This document shows positions 37,652-46,045 of a stretch of 55,505 nucleotides of DNA, piece by piece. A program made the position numbers and the translations under genes. The first letter of the stretch is position 1. Every line of letters starts with the position of its first letter. The notes below the pieces were generated by a model. It was not told the DNA's origin, did not search any database, and saw only the letters and a list, made by a program, of their open reading frames with translations. Source of the stretch: Sphingomonadales bacterium. GTDB lineage: Bacteria > Bacteroidota > Bacteroidia > NS11-12g > UBA955. The stretch lies in contig VHBA01000011.1 in NCBI GenBank assembly GCA_016872175.1, positions 1 to 55,505 of the forward strand, read 5' to 3'.

Positions 37652-40152
37652 TTTTTTACAATTAGATTTTCGGATTTTAACATCGACTTCCTTACCGGCT
37701 CCATCAAATCCAGCGGGTTATCAGCAAACTCCTCAAGCAAGGCAATATCAAGCACCTGCAACATATTACTTACATAGTGAAACTTCATATCCTTAAGGTA
37801 ACTTTCATTGATTTCCTGCACATCCTTGCGGTTTGCTTCGCACATAATCACATCAGTAATTCCGGCTCTCTTTGCTGCCAGAATTTTTTCTTTAATCCCG
37901 CCAACTGGCAGTACTTTACCCCGTAGGGTTATTTCACCGGTCATGGCAACATGGCTTTTTACCTTTCTTTGTGTGAACAGTGATGCCAGCGATGTTAAAA
38001 TGGTAATACCGGCAGAGGGTCCATCTTTCGGAATAGAACCTGCCGGAAAATGCACATGCACATCCCACTGATCGAAAACTCGGTTATCAATCTCCAAATA
38101 GGATGAATGGGCTTTTAAAAATGTTCGTGCTAATGACACACTCTCTTTCATTACATCGCCCAGTTGCCCTGTAACCGTAAGATTGCCTTTGCCTTGCATT
38201 AATGTGCTTTCTACAAATAGTACTGACCCGCCCATTGGGCTCCACGCCAAACCCGTAACAACACCCGGGGTAAGGTTATTCTCGTAGGTTTCCGGCTCCA
38301 TCTTTTCAGCACCTAGTATTTCTTGCACAGTTTCAATGCTCATGGCCTTGGCATATTTCTCACCCGTCGCCAGGCTTTTTGCAGCTGATCTGGCCAATGC
38401 TGCGATTTTCTTATCCAATCCACGCACCCCACTTTCACGTGTATATTGCTCCACAACCATTTCCAGCGCTTTGTCGGTTACCTTTATATCAGAAGCTTTA
38501 AGTCCGTGCGCCTTGCGCTGCTTGGGTATTAAGTATTTTTTAGCAATTTCAATTTTCTCTTCCAGGCTGTATCCGCTTATTTCAATGATTTCCATCCTGT
38601 CCAGCAACGCAGGCTGAATGGTATCAAGATTATTGGCAGTGGCTACAAAAAGCACCTTACTCAAATCATAATCCAGTTCAAGGTAGTTATCATAGAAAGT
38701 GCTATTTTGTTCAGGGTCCAGCACTTCCAGCATAGCGCTGCCAGGATCTCCCCGAAAATCCCTGCCCATTTTATCTATTTCATCCAAAACGAAAACAGGA
38801 TTGCTACTTCCTACTTTTTTCAGATTTTGAATAACACGGCCGGGCATGGCACCAATATAGGTTTTACGGTGTCCTCGGATTTCGCTTTCATCATGCAAAC
38901 CGCCCAGACTCATTCGCACATATTTTCTACCCAACGCACGCGAAATGCTCTTACCAAGGCTGGTTTTACCTACACCGGGAGGTCCGTAAAGACAGATAAT
39001 CGGACTTTTCATATCACCCTTGAGTTTCAATACAGCCAAATATTCAAGTATGCGTTTTTTTACTTTATCCAGTCCAAAATGGTCCTCATCCAGCACTTTT
39101 TCAGCAAACTTCAGATCAAAATTATCGGTGGTATAAGTGTCCCAAGGCAATTCAATCATGAGCTGAACATAATTCAATCCCACGCTGTAATCAGGAGAAG
39201 CTGGATTTACCCGCATGAGCCTGTCCAGTTCCTTATTAAAGTGCTGATGAACTGTTTTTGACCATTTTTTCGCATTTCCTTTTTCGCGTAAATTCTGAAT
39301 TTCCTTGTCAGGCGTTTCGCCGCCCAGTTCTTCTTGTATGGCCCGAATTTGCTGATGCAGGAAATATTCTCGCTGCTGCTTGTCAATATCTGTTCGAACT
39401 TTGTTTTGAATCTCGTCTTTCAGCTCCAGAATCTGCAGTTCTTTGGTGAGCATTTCAAGCACCTTTACCGCCCTGTCTTTGGGATTTACGTTGGCCAGTA
39501 CAAGTTGTTTTTCGGCCACGCCAATATTGAGATTACTGGCTACAAAATGCACTAGAAAATTATTGCTGTCAATATTTCTGATGGCAATATTTGCCTCCGT
39601 GGGAATATTGGGCGCCAGGTTAATTATCTTCTCTGAAATATCGCGAATACTCTGAATAATGGCATCAAATTCACCGTCTTCATTGACCGGCTCATCTACC
39701 AAATTGCTGATTTTTGCTTTGAAATACGGTTCATTTTGCGTATATTCATCAATATTGATGCGCTTACGTCCCTGAATAATCAGCGTGGTAGTTCCATCCG
39801 GCATGCGCATGGTACGTATGATGTGAGCCAGAGTGCCAACCGAATACAGGTCTTCCTGAGCAGGATCCTCGATATCTGGATTTTTCTGGGCAATAACTGC
39901 AATAATTTTGTCTTTTTTGGCTGCCTCTCGAACAAGCCTTATGGACTTATCCCTGCCGAGCGTAATCGGAAAAATCACCCCTGGAAACAAAACCGTATTG
40001 CGTATAGTTAAAACAGGTACTTCCTCTGGAAGTTGCATTTTCCCAAAATCTTCTTCATCCTGCTTTGAAAATAAAGGCATGAATTCCGGATTATCATCTC
40101 CTCCGTCAAAATCAGAATGTAAACCCTGGTATAATTCTTTCGTATCAAACAT
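37648..40152 (-). CDS. lon: ATP-dependent protease Lon
   Basis: 834 residues with the full Lon architecture: N-terminal substrate domain ([20 protein letters not shown]), AAA+ domain with Walker [10 protein letters not shown] near residue 394 and Walker [12 protein letters not shown], and the C-terminal Ser-Lys protease with PKDGPSAG (Ser near 710) and [21 protein letters not shown] (Lys). Lon degrades misfolded and regulatory proteins in the cytoplasm. Heat or stress control is likely but no CIRCE-like repeat is seen upstream. First gene of a minus-strand run: lon, small membrane protein, YugP peptidase, thioredoxin-like protein, coiled-coil protein. Confidence 0.98.
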   Translation of the reverse strand: MFDTKELYQGLHSDFDGGDDNPEFMPLFSKQDEEDFGKMQLPEEVPVLTIRNTVLFPGVIFPITLGRDKSIRLVREAAKKDKIIAVIAQKNPDIEDPAQEDLYSVGTLAHIIRTMRMPDGTTTLIIQGRKRINIDEYTQNEPYFKAKISNLVDEPVNEDGEFDAIIQSIRDISEKIINLAPNIPTEANIAIRNIDSNNFLVHFVASNLNIGVAEKQLVLANVNPKDRAVKVLEMLTKELQILELKDEIQNKVRTDIDKQQREYFLHQQIRAIQEELGGETPDKEIQNLREKGNAKKWSKTVHQHFNKELDRLMRVNPASPDYSVGLNYVQLMIELPWDTYTTDNFDLKFAEKVLDEDHFGLDKVKKRILEYLAVLKLKGDMKSPIICLYGPPGVGKTSLGKSISRALGRKYVRMSLGGLHDESEIRGHRKTYIGAMPGRVIQNLKKVGSSNPVFVLDEIDKMGRDFRGDPGSAMLEVLDPEQNSTFYDNYLELDYDLSKVLFVATANNLDTIQPALLDRMEIIEISGYSLEEKIEIAKKYLIPKQRKAHGLKASDIKVTDKALEMVVEQYTRESGVRGLDKKIAALARSAAKSLATGEKYAKAMSIETVQEILGAEKMEPETYENNLTPGVVTGLAWSPMGGSVLFVESTLMQGKGNLTVTGQLGDVMKESVSLARTFLKAHSSYLEIDNRVFDQWDVHVHFPAGSIPKDGPSAGITILTSLASLFTQRKVKSHVAMTGEITLRGKVLPVGGIKEKILAAKRAGITDVIMCEANRKDVQEINESYLKDMKFHYVSNMLQVLDIALLEEFADNPLDLMEPVRKSMLKSENLIVKK

Positions 40153-40393
40153 TACTTTTTTATTAGGTCAACCCATGTGCCAATTTTAACAAACCAATGT
40201 AAAATTGTAAATCCTCGAATCAATGGATATAAAATATCATTAAACTGGCGAAGACCTCCGCTAAAATAAAGAAAATCCATGACATTATGGCAAGTTTGCT
40301 GACACAATTTGGCACATTGATATTTTCGATGAAGTTTATTTGCAATTTCGTTCACTTTCCCGAAATTTGCTGTTAAACTAATCACAAAGAAAC
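40153..40393. other. Divergent intergenic region lon / lipoprotein gene
   Basis: 241 nt without a convincing gene. It includes a small palindrome (GATAT-AAA-ATATC near 40228) and the promoter of the plus-strand lipoprotein gene. On the minus side TAAAATTG is a one-mismatch -7 candidate for lon. Confidence 0.4.
40339..40369 (+). promoter_or_regulatory. Predicted lipoprotein-gene promoter (TTTG-N19-GAAATTTG)
   Basis: TTTG at 40339-40342 and GAAATTTG at 40362-40369, exactly 19 nt apart and one mismatch from TAnnTTTG. The ATG follows 24 nt later. Confidence 0.55.
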
Positions 40394-41245
40394 ATGAAAA
40401 TGAAGCATTTACTTTTTGCCCTAGCCATTCCGGCTTTGGCATTTCTGACCTCTTGCGACGGTGGTTCAGATCCTGATGCAGCGCCTAAGCCCACATTGTC
40501 TTTCCAAACCGGTAGCGGATTCACATTTGCCGATGCACAGGCCGGCGTTAATGACATTTTGAAAATTGGTGTTATTGCAAAAAGCAATGACTCCAAACTT
40601 ACCAAAGTAACCATCAACCTTAGCACAAACGGCGGAACACCCGGTGTTATATTTGATACAACAGTAAATGCAAACGGTGCTACCTTTACCTACAACTATA
40701 AAGTACAAGGCAGTGTAGCTGATGTTTTGAAATTGACCGTGACCGCCAGCGATGCCAACGGAACAACTGCCGAGCAGAGCCTGAGCATCGAAATCACACC
40801 TGCAACCGTAGCTATCGGACTTCAGCAAAACCAGCAAATTTACAACTTACAAAGCCCTGCCGGCTATAACGGTGCATATGATTTGACCAAGTCTGATGCT
40901 AAATATAATGCCGACAAACCCACTGAAAAAGACATCGTTGATGGCACTCCGAGTTCTGCGGTATTCAGCAGGTCATGGACAACCTTAAATGGCAGCAAAT
41001 TCGTGAAAGTTTCTGCTAATGATTACAACCTGTCAACAAGCAGTTCCTTCATCTACAACCTTTGGAAAACCAATGCAGCCAATGCAACTGCCACAGTTAC
41101 CGATATCAAGCTTGGCAATGTTATCCTTGTAAAATCAGGTCAGAGTGTTCCTTTCGGACTTTACATCATTAAAGTAACCGAAGTTAAAGAAACCACCACC
41201 GATAACCTGGATTACATCAAATTCGAATACAAAGGCGATATTTAA
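40394..41245 (+). CDS. Lipoprotein with Ig-like domain, unknown function
   Basis: 283 residues. The signal sequence MKMKHLLFALAIPALAFLTS ends in a lipobox (LTSC), then the charged DGGSDPDAAP tether typical of surface-exposed Bacteroidota lipoproteins. Residues about 35-135 look like an immunoglobulin-like or PKD domain (TKVTINLSTNGGTPGVIFDT, TVTASDANGTTAEQSLSIEI). The C-terminal half is beta-rich without known motif (FVKVSANDYNLSTSS, VILVKSGQSVPFGLYIIKVT). It is monocistronic, with its own promoter and a strong terminator. Confidence 0.8.
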   Translation: MKMKHLLFALAIPALAFLTSCDGGSDPDAAPKPTLSFQTGSGFTFADAQAGVNDILKIGVIAKSNDSKLTKVTINLSTNGGTPGVIFDTTVNANGATFTYNYKVQGSVADVLKLTVTASDANGTTAEQSLSIEITPATVAIGLQQNQQIYNLQSPAGYNGAYDLTKSDAKYNADKPTEKDIVDGTPSSAVFSRSWTTLNGSKFVKVSANDYNLSTSSSFIYNLWKTNAANATATVTDIKLGNVILVKSGQSVPFGLYIIKVTEVKETTTDNLDYIKFEYKGDI

Positions 41246-41262
41246 TCTGCATCAAATCATTT

Positions 41263-41296
41263 AAAAAAACCCCGGCTCAGTGAGTCGGGGTTTTTT
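41263..41296 (+). terminator. Strong rho-independent terminator after the lipoprotein gene
   Basis: An A-tract, then CCCCGGCTC / GAGTCGGGG with a 3-nt loop and one G-T wobble, then TTTTTT. Symmetric A/T runs mean it can act on both strands. It separates the lipoprotein gene from pfkA and shows that pfkA cannot start at the open GTG at 41280. Confidence 0.9.
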
Positions 41297-41297
41297 G

Positions 41298-41330
41298 TTG
41301 AAAAACAAACCTGAAATTTTGTTTCTTTTG
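41298..41330 (+). promoter_or_regulatory. Predicted pfkA promoter (TTG-N22-TTCTTTTG)
   Basis: TTG at 41298-41300 and TTCTTTTG (41323-41330, one mismatch from TAnnTTTG), ending 6 nt before the pfkA GTG. The transcript should be leaderless or nearly so. Confidence 0.4.
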
Positions 41331-41336
41331 CATATC

Positions 41337-42305
41337 GTGAAAAGAATAGGAATTTTTACTTCAGGCGGCGACTCTCCCGGCATGAATGCCTGCATCAGAG
41401 CGGCTGTAAGAACCTGTCTGGCATACAACATAGAGCCATATGGAATCAGACGTGGTTACGAAGGGATGATTGACGATGATGTTCATCCTTTACATGCGGG
41501 CAGCGTATCCAATATTATTCAATATGGCGGCACCGTTTTAAAAACGGCCAGAAGTGCAGAATTCCGAACCCCGGAAGGAAGAGCAAAAGCTGCAGAAAAC
41601 CTGAAAAAACATAAAATTGAAGGTCTGGTCTGCATTGGTGGAAATGGCTCCTATACCGGAGCACTTTTTTTACAAAAAGAACATGGCATTCCAACTGTAG
41701 GATGCCCCGGAACCATAGACAACGATCTGGCAGGAACCGATTATACCATTGGATTTGATACCGCTGTAAACACTGCTGTGGAAGCCATAGACAGAATTCG
41801 TGATACGGCAGAAAGCCATGGCCGCGTTTTCTTTGTGGAAGTGATGGGACGTGATTCGGGTTACATAGGTCTATACGCGGGCCTTGCAGGCGGTGCGGAA
41901 GGAATTCTGATTCCGGAGAAAGGAAATCAGTTTGACGTGCTGATTAAACATTACAAGCAGAAGAGCCGTAAGAAAGAGTTCTCCATTTACGTGGTCGCCG
42001 AAGGTGACGAAGAAGGCAAAGCCCTGGAACTTTCGCACAGATTTCTGCAGCACTATCCCCAAAGCGATACACGTGTGGTGGTGCTGGGGCATATACAACG
42101 GGGCGGTAAACCCTCGGCCAGCGACAGAATTTTGGCAAGCAGACTGGGAGCCCATGCTGTGAAAGGACTTACAGAAGGACTAAACAATTGTGCCGTAGGT
42201 GTAATACGCGATGAAATCGTTTACACATCTTTTGAAGAAGCCATAAAAGGCAAAAAAGAACTAAACAACAACCTTTGGGTACTTAACGAAATGATTTGCC
42301 GTTAA
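41337..42305 (+). CDS. pfkA: 6-phosphofructokinase PfkA
   Basis: 322 residues from the GTG at 41337, which yields the standard KRIGIFTSGGDSPGMNA start. An upstream GTG at 41280 lies inside the terminator. Motifs: GGDSPGMNACIRA, VGCPGTIDNDLAGTDYTIGF with the catalytic TIDND, EVMGRDSGYIGLYAGLAGGA and HIQRGGKPSASDR. One key position differs: the ATP/Mg loop reads GGNGSYTG, with Asn at residue 103 where E. coli PfkA has Asp103. The glycine at 104, typical of ATP-dependent enzymes, is kept. Commits fructose-6-P to glycolysis. recN follows after 1 nt. Confidence 0.93.
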   Translation: MKRIGIFTSGGDSPGMNACIRAAVRTCLAYNIEPYGIRRGYEGMIDDDVHPLHAGSVSNIIQYGGTVLKTARSAEFRTPEGRAKAAENLKKHKIEGLVCIGGNGSYTGALFLQKEHGIPTVGCPGTIDNDLAGTDYTIGFDTAVNTAVEAIDRIRDTAESHGRVFFVEVMGRDSGYIGLYAGLAGGAEGILIPEKGNQFDVLIKHYKQKSRKKEFSIYVVAEGDEEGKALELSHRFLQHYPQSDTRVVVLGHIQRGGKPSASDRILASRLGAHAVKGLTEGLNNCAVGVIRDEIVYTSFEEAIKGKKELNNNLWVLNEMICR

Positions 42306-42306
42306 T

Positions 42307-43974
42307 ATGCTGCTTCAACTTAGGGTAAAAAACTTTGCCCTTATCCGCTCCCTTTCATTCTCTCCCCAAAAAGGCATGAATGTAATCACCGGTGAGACCG
42401 GTGCGGGTAAAAGCATATTATTGGGTGCCCTGGGATTGGTAACGGGAAACCGTGCCGAAATGTCGGCCCTGCTGAATCAAAATGAGAAATGTATTGTTGA
42501 AGCGGATTTTGACATTCAAGCCCTGAACCTAAAGGACTTATTTGAAGCACTGGAACTGGATTATGAACCCGTTTGCATTGTAAGACGCGAGATTAGTGCT
42601 CAGGGAAAAAGTCGTGCCTTCGTGAATGATACACCCGTTCAGCTTTCCACACTCAAACAGCTTTCCGGACACCTTGTGCAGGTTCACACCCAAAATACAG
42701 GCACCTTTATTTCAGATACGCTCGAGCAATTGCTGGTTATTGATGATTTTGCGGGAAATACATCGCTAAAAATAGAATATCAAACCGCGTTTAGAGAATG
42801 GAAAACTGAAATTAAAAACCGGGATTTGCTGCTTGAAAAGCAATCTTCTTTTGAACGTGAACAGGATTTTATCCGCTTTCAGCACGAGGAGCTCTCTGGT
42901 TTTGCACCCGCAGAAAACGAAGAAAACGAGTTGGAAACCCAGATACTAATTTTGGCCAATGCCGATGAAATCAGCAGAACATGCCGGCAGGCCGTGGACG
43001 AACTTACAGAGTCTGAACTTTCCATCACTGACAGAATCAACGGTGTTAAGCAATTATTCAGACAGGCAGAACGCTTTCTTAGCAGTGCCGATGATTATAA
43101 AAACCGACTTCAAGGCCTGGCCGAAGAGTTGAAGGAATTATCACGAGAAATAGAACGCACAGGCCAACTGGCCGAAAACAAACCCGATTTGCTGGAATCC
43201 CTGCAGGATAGACAGGCACGTATGCAATTGTTGTTTAGGAAACACGGTGTGGACAACAGTGAGGCTTTGCTGGGTATTTCACAAAGTCTGGAAGAGAAAC
43301 TGCAGGAAGCCCATTATTTGGATGAGGCTATTGATAACTCAACAGCACGTATCGCTGCGTATGAGAAAAAAGTACTATCGAGTGGACTTGTGCTTCAAAA
43401 TAGCAGAGAACAAGCCGGTGATTTATTGATGGTTGCCGTAGGCGAACAATTGCAGAAACTGGGCATGCCCCATGCAAGGTTAGCTTATGAATGGATTGAC
43501 CATTCAGAAAAACCAGACATAAATGGCCTGTCTACGCTGCGAATGACCTTCAGAGCCAACGCCGGCTCTCCCCTGCTGCCGCTTGAAAAAGTGGCCTCGG
43601 GCGGAGAACTATCGCGTGTAAATTTCTGTTTGAGAAGCCTCACCGCCATGAAGAAAACATTGCCAACCCTTATTTATGATGAGGCAGACACAGGCATCAG
43701 CGGTGAGATAGCTTTGCAAATGGCCCGCATGATGCGAAATATGGCCATGGCACATCAGCTTATTTGCATCACACACCTTCCCCAGGTAGCAGCAGCCGGC
43801 AACAATCATTTCCGCATATTCAAAGAAGAATCTGAGGCTTTTACCGAGAGTAAGATGACATTGTTAAACTCCGATGAAAGAACACAGCAACTGGCATACA
43901 TGCTGTCGGGTAGCACCGCCGGAACAGCCGCTGTGGGCAATGCCAATGAGCTCATTCAATTGTTCGCTGATTAA
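42307..43974 (+). CDS. recN: DNA repair protein RecN
   Basis: 555 residues, an SMC-like ATPase. Walker A is GETGAGKSI near residue 33, an interrupted coiled coil fills the middle (about 150-370), and the C-terminal lobe has VASGGELSRVNFCLRSL (signature) and LIYDEADTGISGEIALQMAR (Walker B), followed by ITHLPQVAAAGNNHF. RecN acts in recombinational double-strand break repair. Length is normal. It starts 1 nt after pfkA, presumably co-transcribed, and its stop overlaps the convergent rnhA stop by 4 nt. Confidence 0.97.
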   Translation: MLLQLRVKNFALIRSLSFSPQKGMNVITGETGAGKSILLGALGLVTGNRAEMSALLNQNEKCIVEADFDIQALNLKDLFEALELDYEPVCIVRREISAQGKSRAFVNDTPVQLSTLKQLSGHLVQVHTQNTGTFISDTLEQLLVIDDFAGNTSLKIEYQTAFREWKTEIKNRDLLLEKQSSFEREQDFIRFQHEELSGFAPAENEENELETQILILANADEISRTCRQAVDELTESELSITDRINGVKQLFRQAERFLSSADDYKNRLQGLAEELKELSREIERTGQLAENKPDLLESLQDRQARMQLLFRKHGVDNSEALLGISQSLEEKLQEAHYLDEAIDNSTARIAAYEKKVLSSGLVLQNSREQAGDLLMVAVGEQLQKLGMPHARLAYEWIDHSEKPDINGLSTLRMTFRANAGSPLLPLEKVASGGELSRVNFCLRSLTAMKKTLPTLIYDEADTGISGEIALQMARMMRNMAMAHQLICITHLPQVAAAGNNHFRIFKEESEAFTESKMTLLNSDERTQQLAYMLSGSTAGTAAVGNANELIQLFAD

Positions 43975-44450
43975 AGCAGTTTATCCGGTGCGGCTACGTT
44001 GGTTTCGTACCATACATCCTTATCAAACGGCCCATTGGCAGCGGCCTGCGTTGCCAGCACATCACATCGTTCGTTTTCGGGAACGCCTGAGTGCCCTTTC
44101 ACCCAGTGAAACTGGGGTTTAAGCAGTTCATACAAAGGATAAAAGCGCTGCCACAAATCCGGGTTTTTTACTTTTGTCCAGCCTTTCTTTTTCCAGCCAA
44201 ACAGCCAACCTTTGAGTATGGCATTGCATACATACTGGCTGTCTGAATATATGTGAACAGGAATTCCACGACTTTTGATATTATCCAGCGCACGAATTAC
44301 CGCAAGCAATTCCATGCGGTTGTTGGTGGTGAGGGCATAGGCACCAAAAATCTCCTTCCGTTTATCGCCATACATCAGCACTGCGGCAAAGCCACCCGGA
44401 CCGGGATTTCCCAGTGCAGCACCGTCTGTATACACCACTATTGGCAGCAT
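43971..44450 (-). CDS. rnhA: Ribonuclease HI
   Basis: 159 residues, with the type 1 RNase H core: VYTDGAALGNPGPGGFAAVL (first Asp), TTNNRMELLAVIRAL (Glu), VHIYSDSQYVCNAI (second Asp) and VKGHSGVPENERCDVLATQA (His loop and last Asp). It degrades the RNA of RNA-DNA hybrids. All four metal ligands are present. The 23-bp palindrome 27-49 nt upstream of its start covers the likely promoter. Confidence 0.97.
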   Translation of the reverse strand: MLPIVVYTDGAALGNPGPGGFAAVLMYGDKRKEIFGAYALTTNNRMELLAVIRALDNIKSRGIPVHIYSDSQYVCNAILKGWLFGWKKKGWTKVKNPDLWQRFYPLYELLKPQFHWVKGHSGVPENERCDVLATQAAANGPFDKDVWYETNVAAPDKLL

Positions 44451-44476
44451 GCAGGCAAAGTTGAAATACGTTGCAC

Positions 44477-44499
44477 TTATTCACAAAATTTGTGAATAA
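44477..44499. repeat. Perfect 23-bp palindrome, arms TTATTCACAAA
   Basis: 11-bp arms (TTATTCACAAA and TTTGTGAATAA) around a single A. Each arm contains TTATTCACA, matching the loose DnaA-box form TTATNCACA, in inverted orientation. It overlaps the probable rnhA promoter and an AAAATTTG -7-like box on the plus strand. Likely a dimeric regulator operator. Confidence 0.65.
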
Positions 44500-44605
44500 C
44501 TCAGGCAAAAAGGTTGATAACCTCAAAAAAGTGTCTTTTAATGTTGTGGAGTTGATTTGCACATTCAAATCAACCGAAATAGCACCCTTTTTCCTTTTCA
44601 TTATA

Positions 44606-44640
44606 GAAAGCCCGACCGGAAACGGCCGGGTTTTCTCTTT
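44606..44640 (+). terminator. Intergenic rho-independent terminator with GAAA tetraloop
   Basis: Stem CCCGACCG / CGGCCGGG (one A-C mismatch), loop GAAA, then TTTTCTCTTT. No annotated plus-strand gene lies immediately upstream, so it must end a small RNA, a leader, or act as an attenuator. Confidence 0.75.
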
Positions 44641-44689
44641 ACTAATGGCTATGATGATGTGAAATAGGCCGAATATAGACGGACTGTTA

Positions 44690-44697
44690 TATTTTTG
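44690..44697 (+). promoter_or_regulatory. cinA -7 element (TATTTTTG)
   Basis: A perfect TAnnTTTG 48 nt before the cinA ATG. The -33 partner is not clear. Confidence 0.4.
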
Positions 44698-44745
44698 TAG
44701 AGCCTGAACTGAAACATACCGTGAATTCAACGGTTTATAGTATAC

Positions 44746-45999
44746 ATGAATGCCGAAATTTTAACCATTGGAGATGAATTGCTGATTGGGCAAACCATAG
44801 ACACCAACAGCGCTTGGATCGGCAAAAACCTGGCATTGTTTGGCATTCAAATTTCCAGAAAAACTGCTGTAAGTGACAGTAAGATAGAAATAGTTACTGC
44901 CATCACTGAAGCCTTTAAGCGGGTGGATTTCCTATTGGTAACAGGTGGTTTGGGGCCAACCAAAGATGACATTACCAAAAAAACACTGGCCGGATTTTAT
45001 GGTTGCGGCTTCAGGCGCGATGAAAGCGTTGCTGCGCATCTTGAAAACATCTTTGCCCGCAGAGGCCGGCAATTGCTGGAAATAAACAAACAACAAGCCG
45101 ATGTGCCTGAAATCTGCGAAGTGCTTTGCAACGAGGTCGGAACAGCCCCCGGAATGTGGTTTGACCAAAAGGGGAAAGTGCTTGTAAGCATGCCGGGGGT
45201 TCCGAATGAAATGGTGCATATTATGGAAAACAGGGTTTTTCCACGCATCAAAGACCGGTTTAAAACACCTGAAATATTGCATTGTACGGCTGTAACGGTG
45301 GGCATACCCGAAAGCCTGCTCAGCAAACAGCTGGAAGATTTTGAGAAGACTCTCCCGCCTCACATCAAACTGGCTTATTTGCCGGCGCTCAATACGGTAA
45401 AACTTCGGCTATCGGGACAATCCGATGATGCCGCGCTGCTGAAAGCAGAGATGACCGGTTATTTTGACAATTTATGCGAAGTTTGCGGCGAGGCCATTTT
45501 CGTGCGGGAAGACATCAGTCCGGTTAAGTATATTGCTAGACAGTTGATCCATAACAAAATCAAAATTTCACTGGCTGAAAGCTGCACAGGCGGCTTCATT
45601 GCCAATCAGTTGGTAACAGAGTCGGGAATTTCAAAGGTTTTTAATGGTAGCATTATCTCCTACGCCAATGAAATCAAGCACCGTGAGCTTGGGGTTCCGA
45701 ATGAAATATTCAGCACCGTTGGCGCTGTGAGTGAAAAATGTGCACGATACATGTGCGAGGCGGCCCTTAAAAAATTCAATGCAGATATTGCCATTAGCAC
45801 CACAGGTATTGCCGGTCCGGGTGGCGCCACCGATGAGAAACCGGTTGGACTTATTTACATTGGCATTGCAACAGCAAAAGGTTCACGGGTAAAGAAATAC
45901 CATCTTTTTGGCACACGCGAACAATTCATGCAGCGTGCCGCTAATTGCGCTATGATGCTGGTGAAAGATACACTGCTACAAGAGTTTGGCGTACATTAA
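44746..45999 (+). CDS. cinA: CinA/PncC family nicotinamide-nucleotide amidohydrolase
   Basis: 417 residues in two domains. The N-terminal MoaB-like part has EILTIGDELLIGQTIDTNSA and TGGLGPTKDDITKKT. The C-terminal deamidase part has LAESCTGGFIANQLVTESG and STTGIAGPGGATDEKPVG. The family recycles NMN to NaMN (PncC) and, in the N-terminal domain, hydrolyses ADP-ribose. Both domains appear complete. A short gap separates it from the split surface-protein gene, which has its own promoter. Confidence 0.96.
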   Translation: MNAEILTIGDELLIGQTIDTNSAWIGKNLALFGIQISRKTAVSDSKIEIVTAITEAFKRVDFLLVTGGLGPTKDDITKKTLAGFYGCGFRRDESVAAHLENIFARRGRQLLEINKQQADVPEICEVLCNEVGTAPGMWFDQKGKVLVSMPGVPNEMVHIMENRVFPRIKDRFKTPEILHCTAVTVGIPESLLSKQLEDFEKTLPPHIKLAYLPALNTVKLRLSGQSDDAALLKAEMTGYFDNLCEVCGEAIFVREDISPVKYIARQLIHNKIKISLAESCTGGFIANQLVTESGISKVFNGSIISYANEIKHRELGVPNEIFSTVGAVSEKCARYMCEAALKKFNADIAISTTGIAGPGGATDEKPVGLIYIGIATAKGSRVKKYHLFGTREQFMQRAANCAMMLVKDTLLQEFGVH

Positions 46000-46024
46000 A
46001 AACTACGGGCAACATTAATTTAAG

Positions 46025-46032
46025 TACATTTG
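46025..46032 (+). promoter_or_regulatory. -7 element (TACATTTG) of the split surface-protein gene
   Basis: A perfect TAnnTTTG 13 nt before the first possible start (TTG 46046) and 28 nt before the second (TTG 46061). No clear -33. Confidence 0.45.
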
Positions 46033-46045
46033 TCTTAAAATTAAT

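Larger units (their letters stand above)
44451..44745. other. Structured intergenic block (rnhA / cinA) with four inverted repeats
   Basis: 295 nt without a confirmed gene. In order: a perfect 23-bp palindrome (44477-44499); AGGTT-GAT-AACCT (44511-44523); a 9-bp hairpin GTTGATTTG / CAAATCAAC (44551-44574); a GC-rich GAAA-tetraloop terminator (about 44606-44640); and the cinA promoter. An open plus-strand frame crosses it and reads PFFLFII just before the terminator, ending MAMMM at a stop at 44660-44662. Confidence 0.6.

Noticed and set aside
40152-40442. Minus-strand 96-codon open frame across the lon/lipoprotein intergenic region
   Set aside because: It overlaps the lipoprotein start antisense, has no recognisable protein features, and runs over the promoter region of both genes. 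Best seen as chance.
44477-44499. Replication origin based on two DnaA-box-like arms
   Set aside because: Only two boxes, no AT-rich unwinding repeat cluster, and no dnaA, dnaN or gidA nearby. An operator is the simpler reading.
44362-44730. Minus-strand 122-codon frame overlapping the rnhA 5' end
   Set aside because: Its C-terminal part is an alternative frame of rnhA and the rest is antisense to the terminator/hairpin block; the composition is not protein-like.
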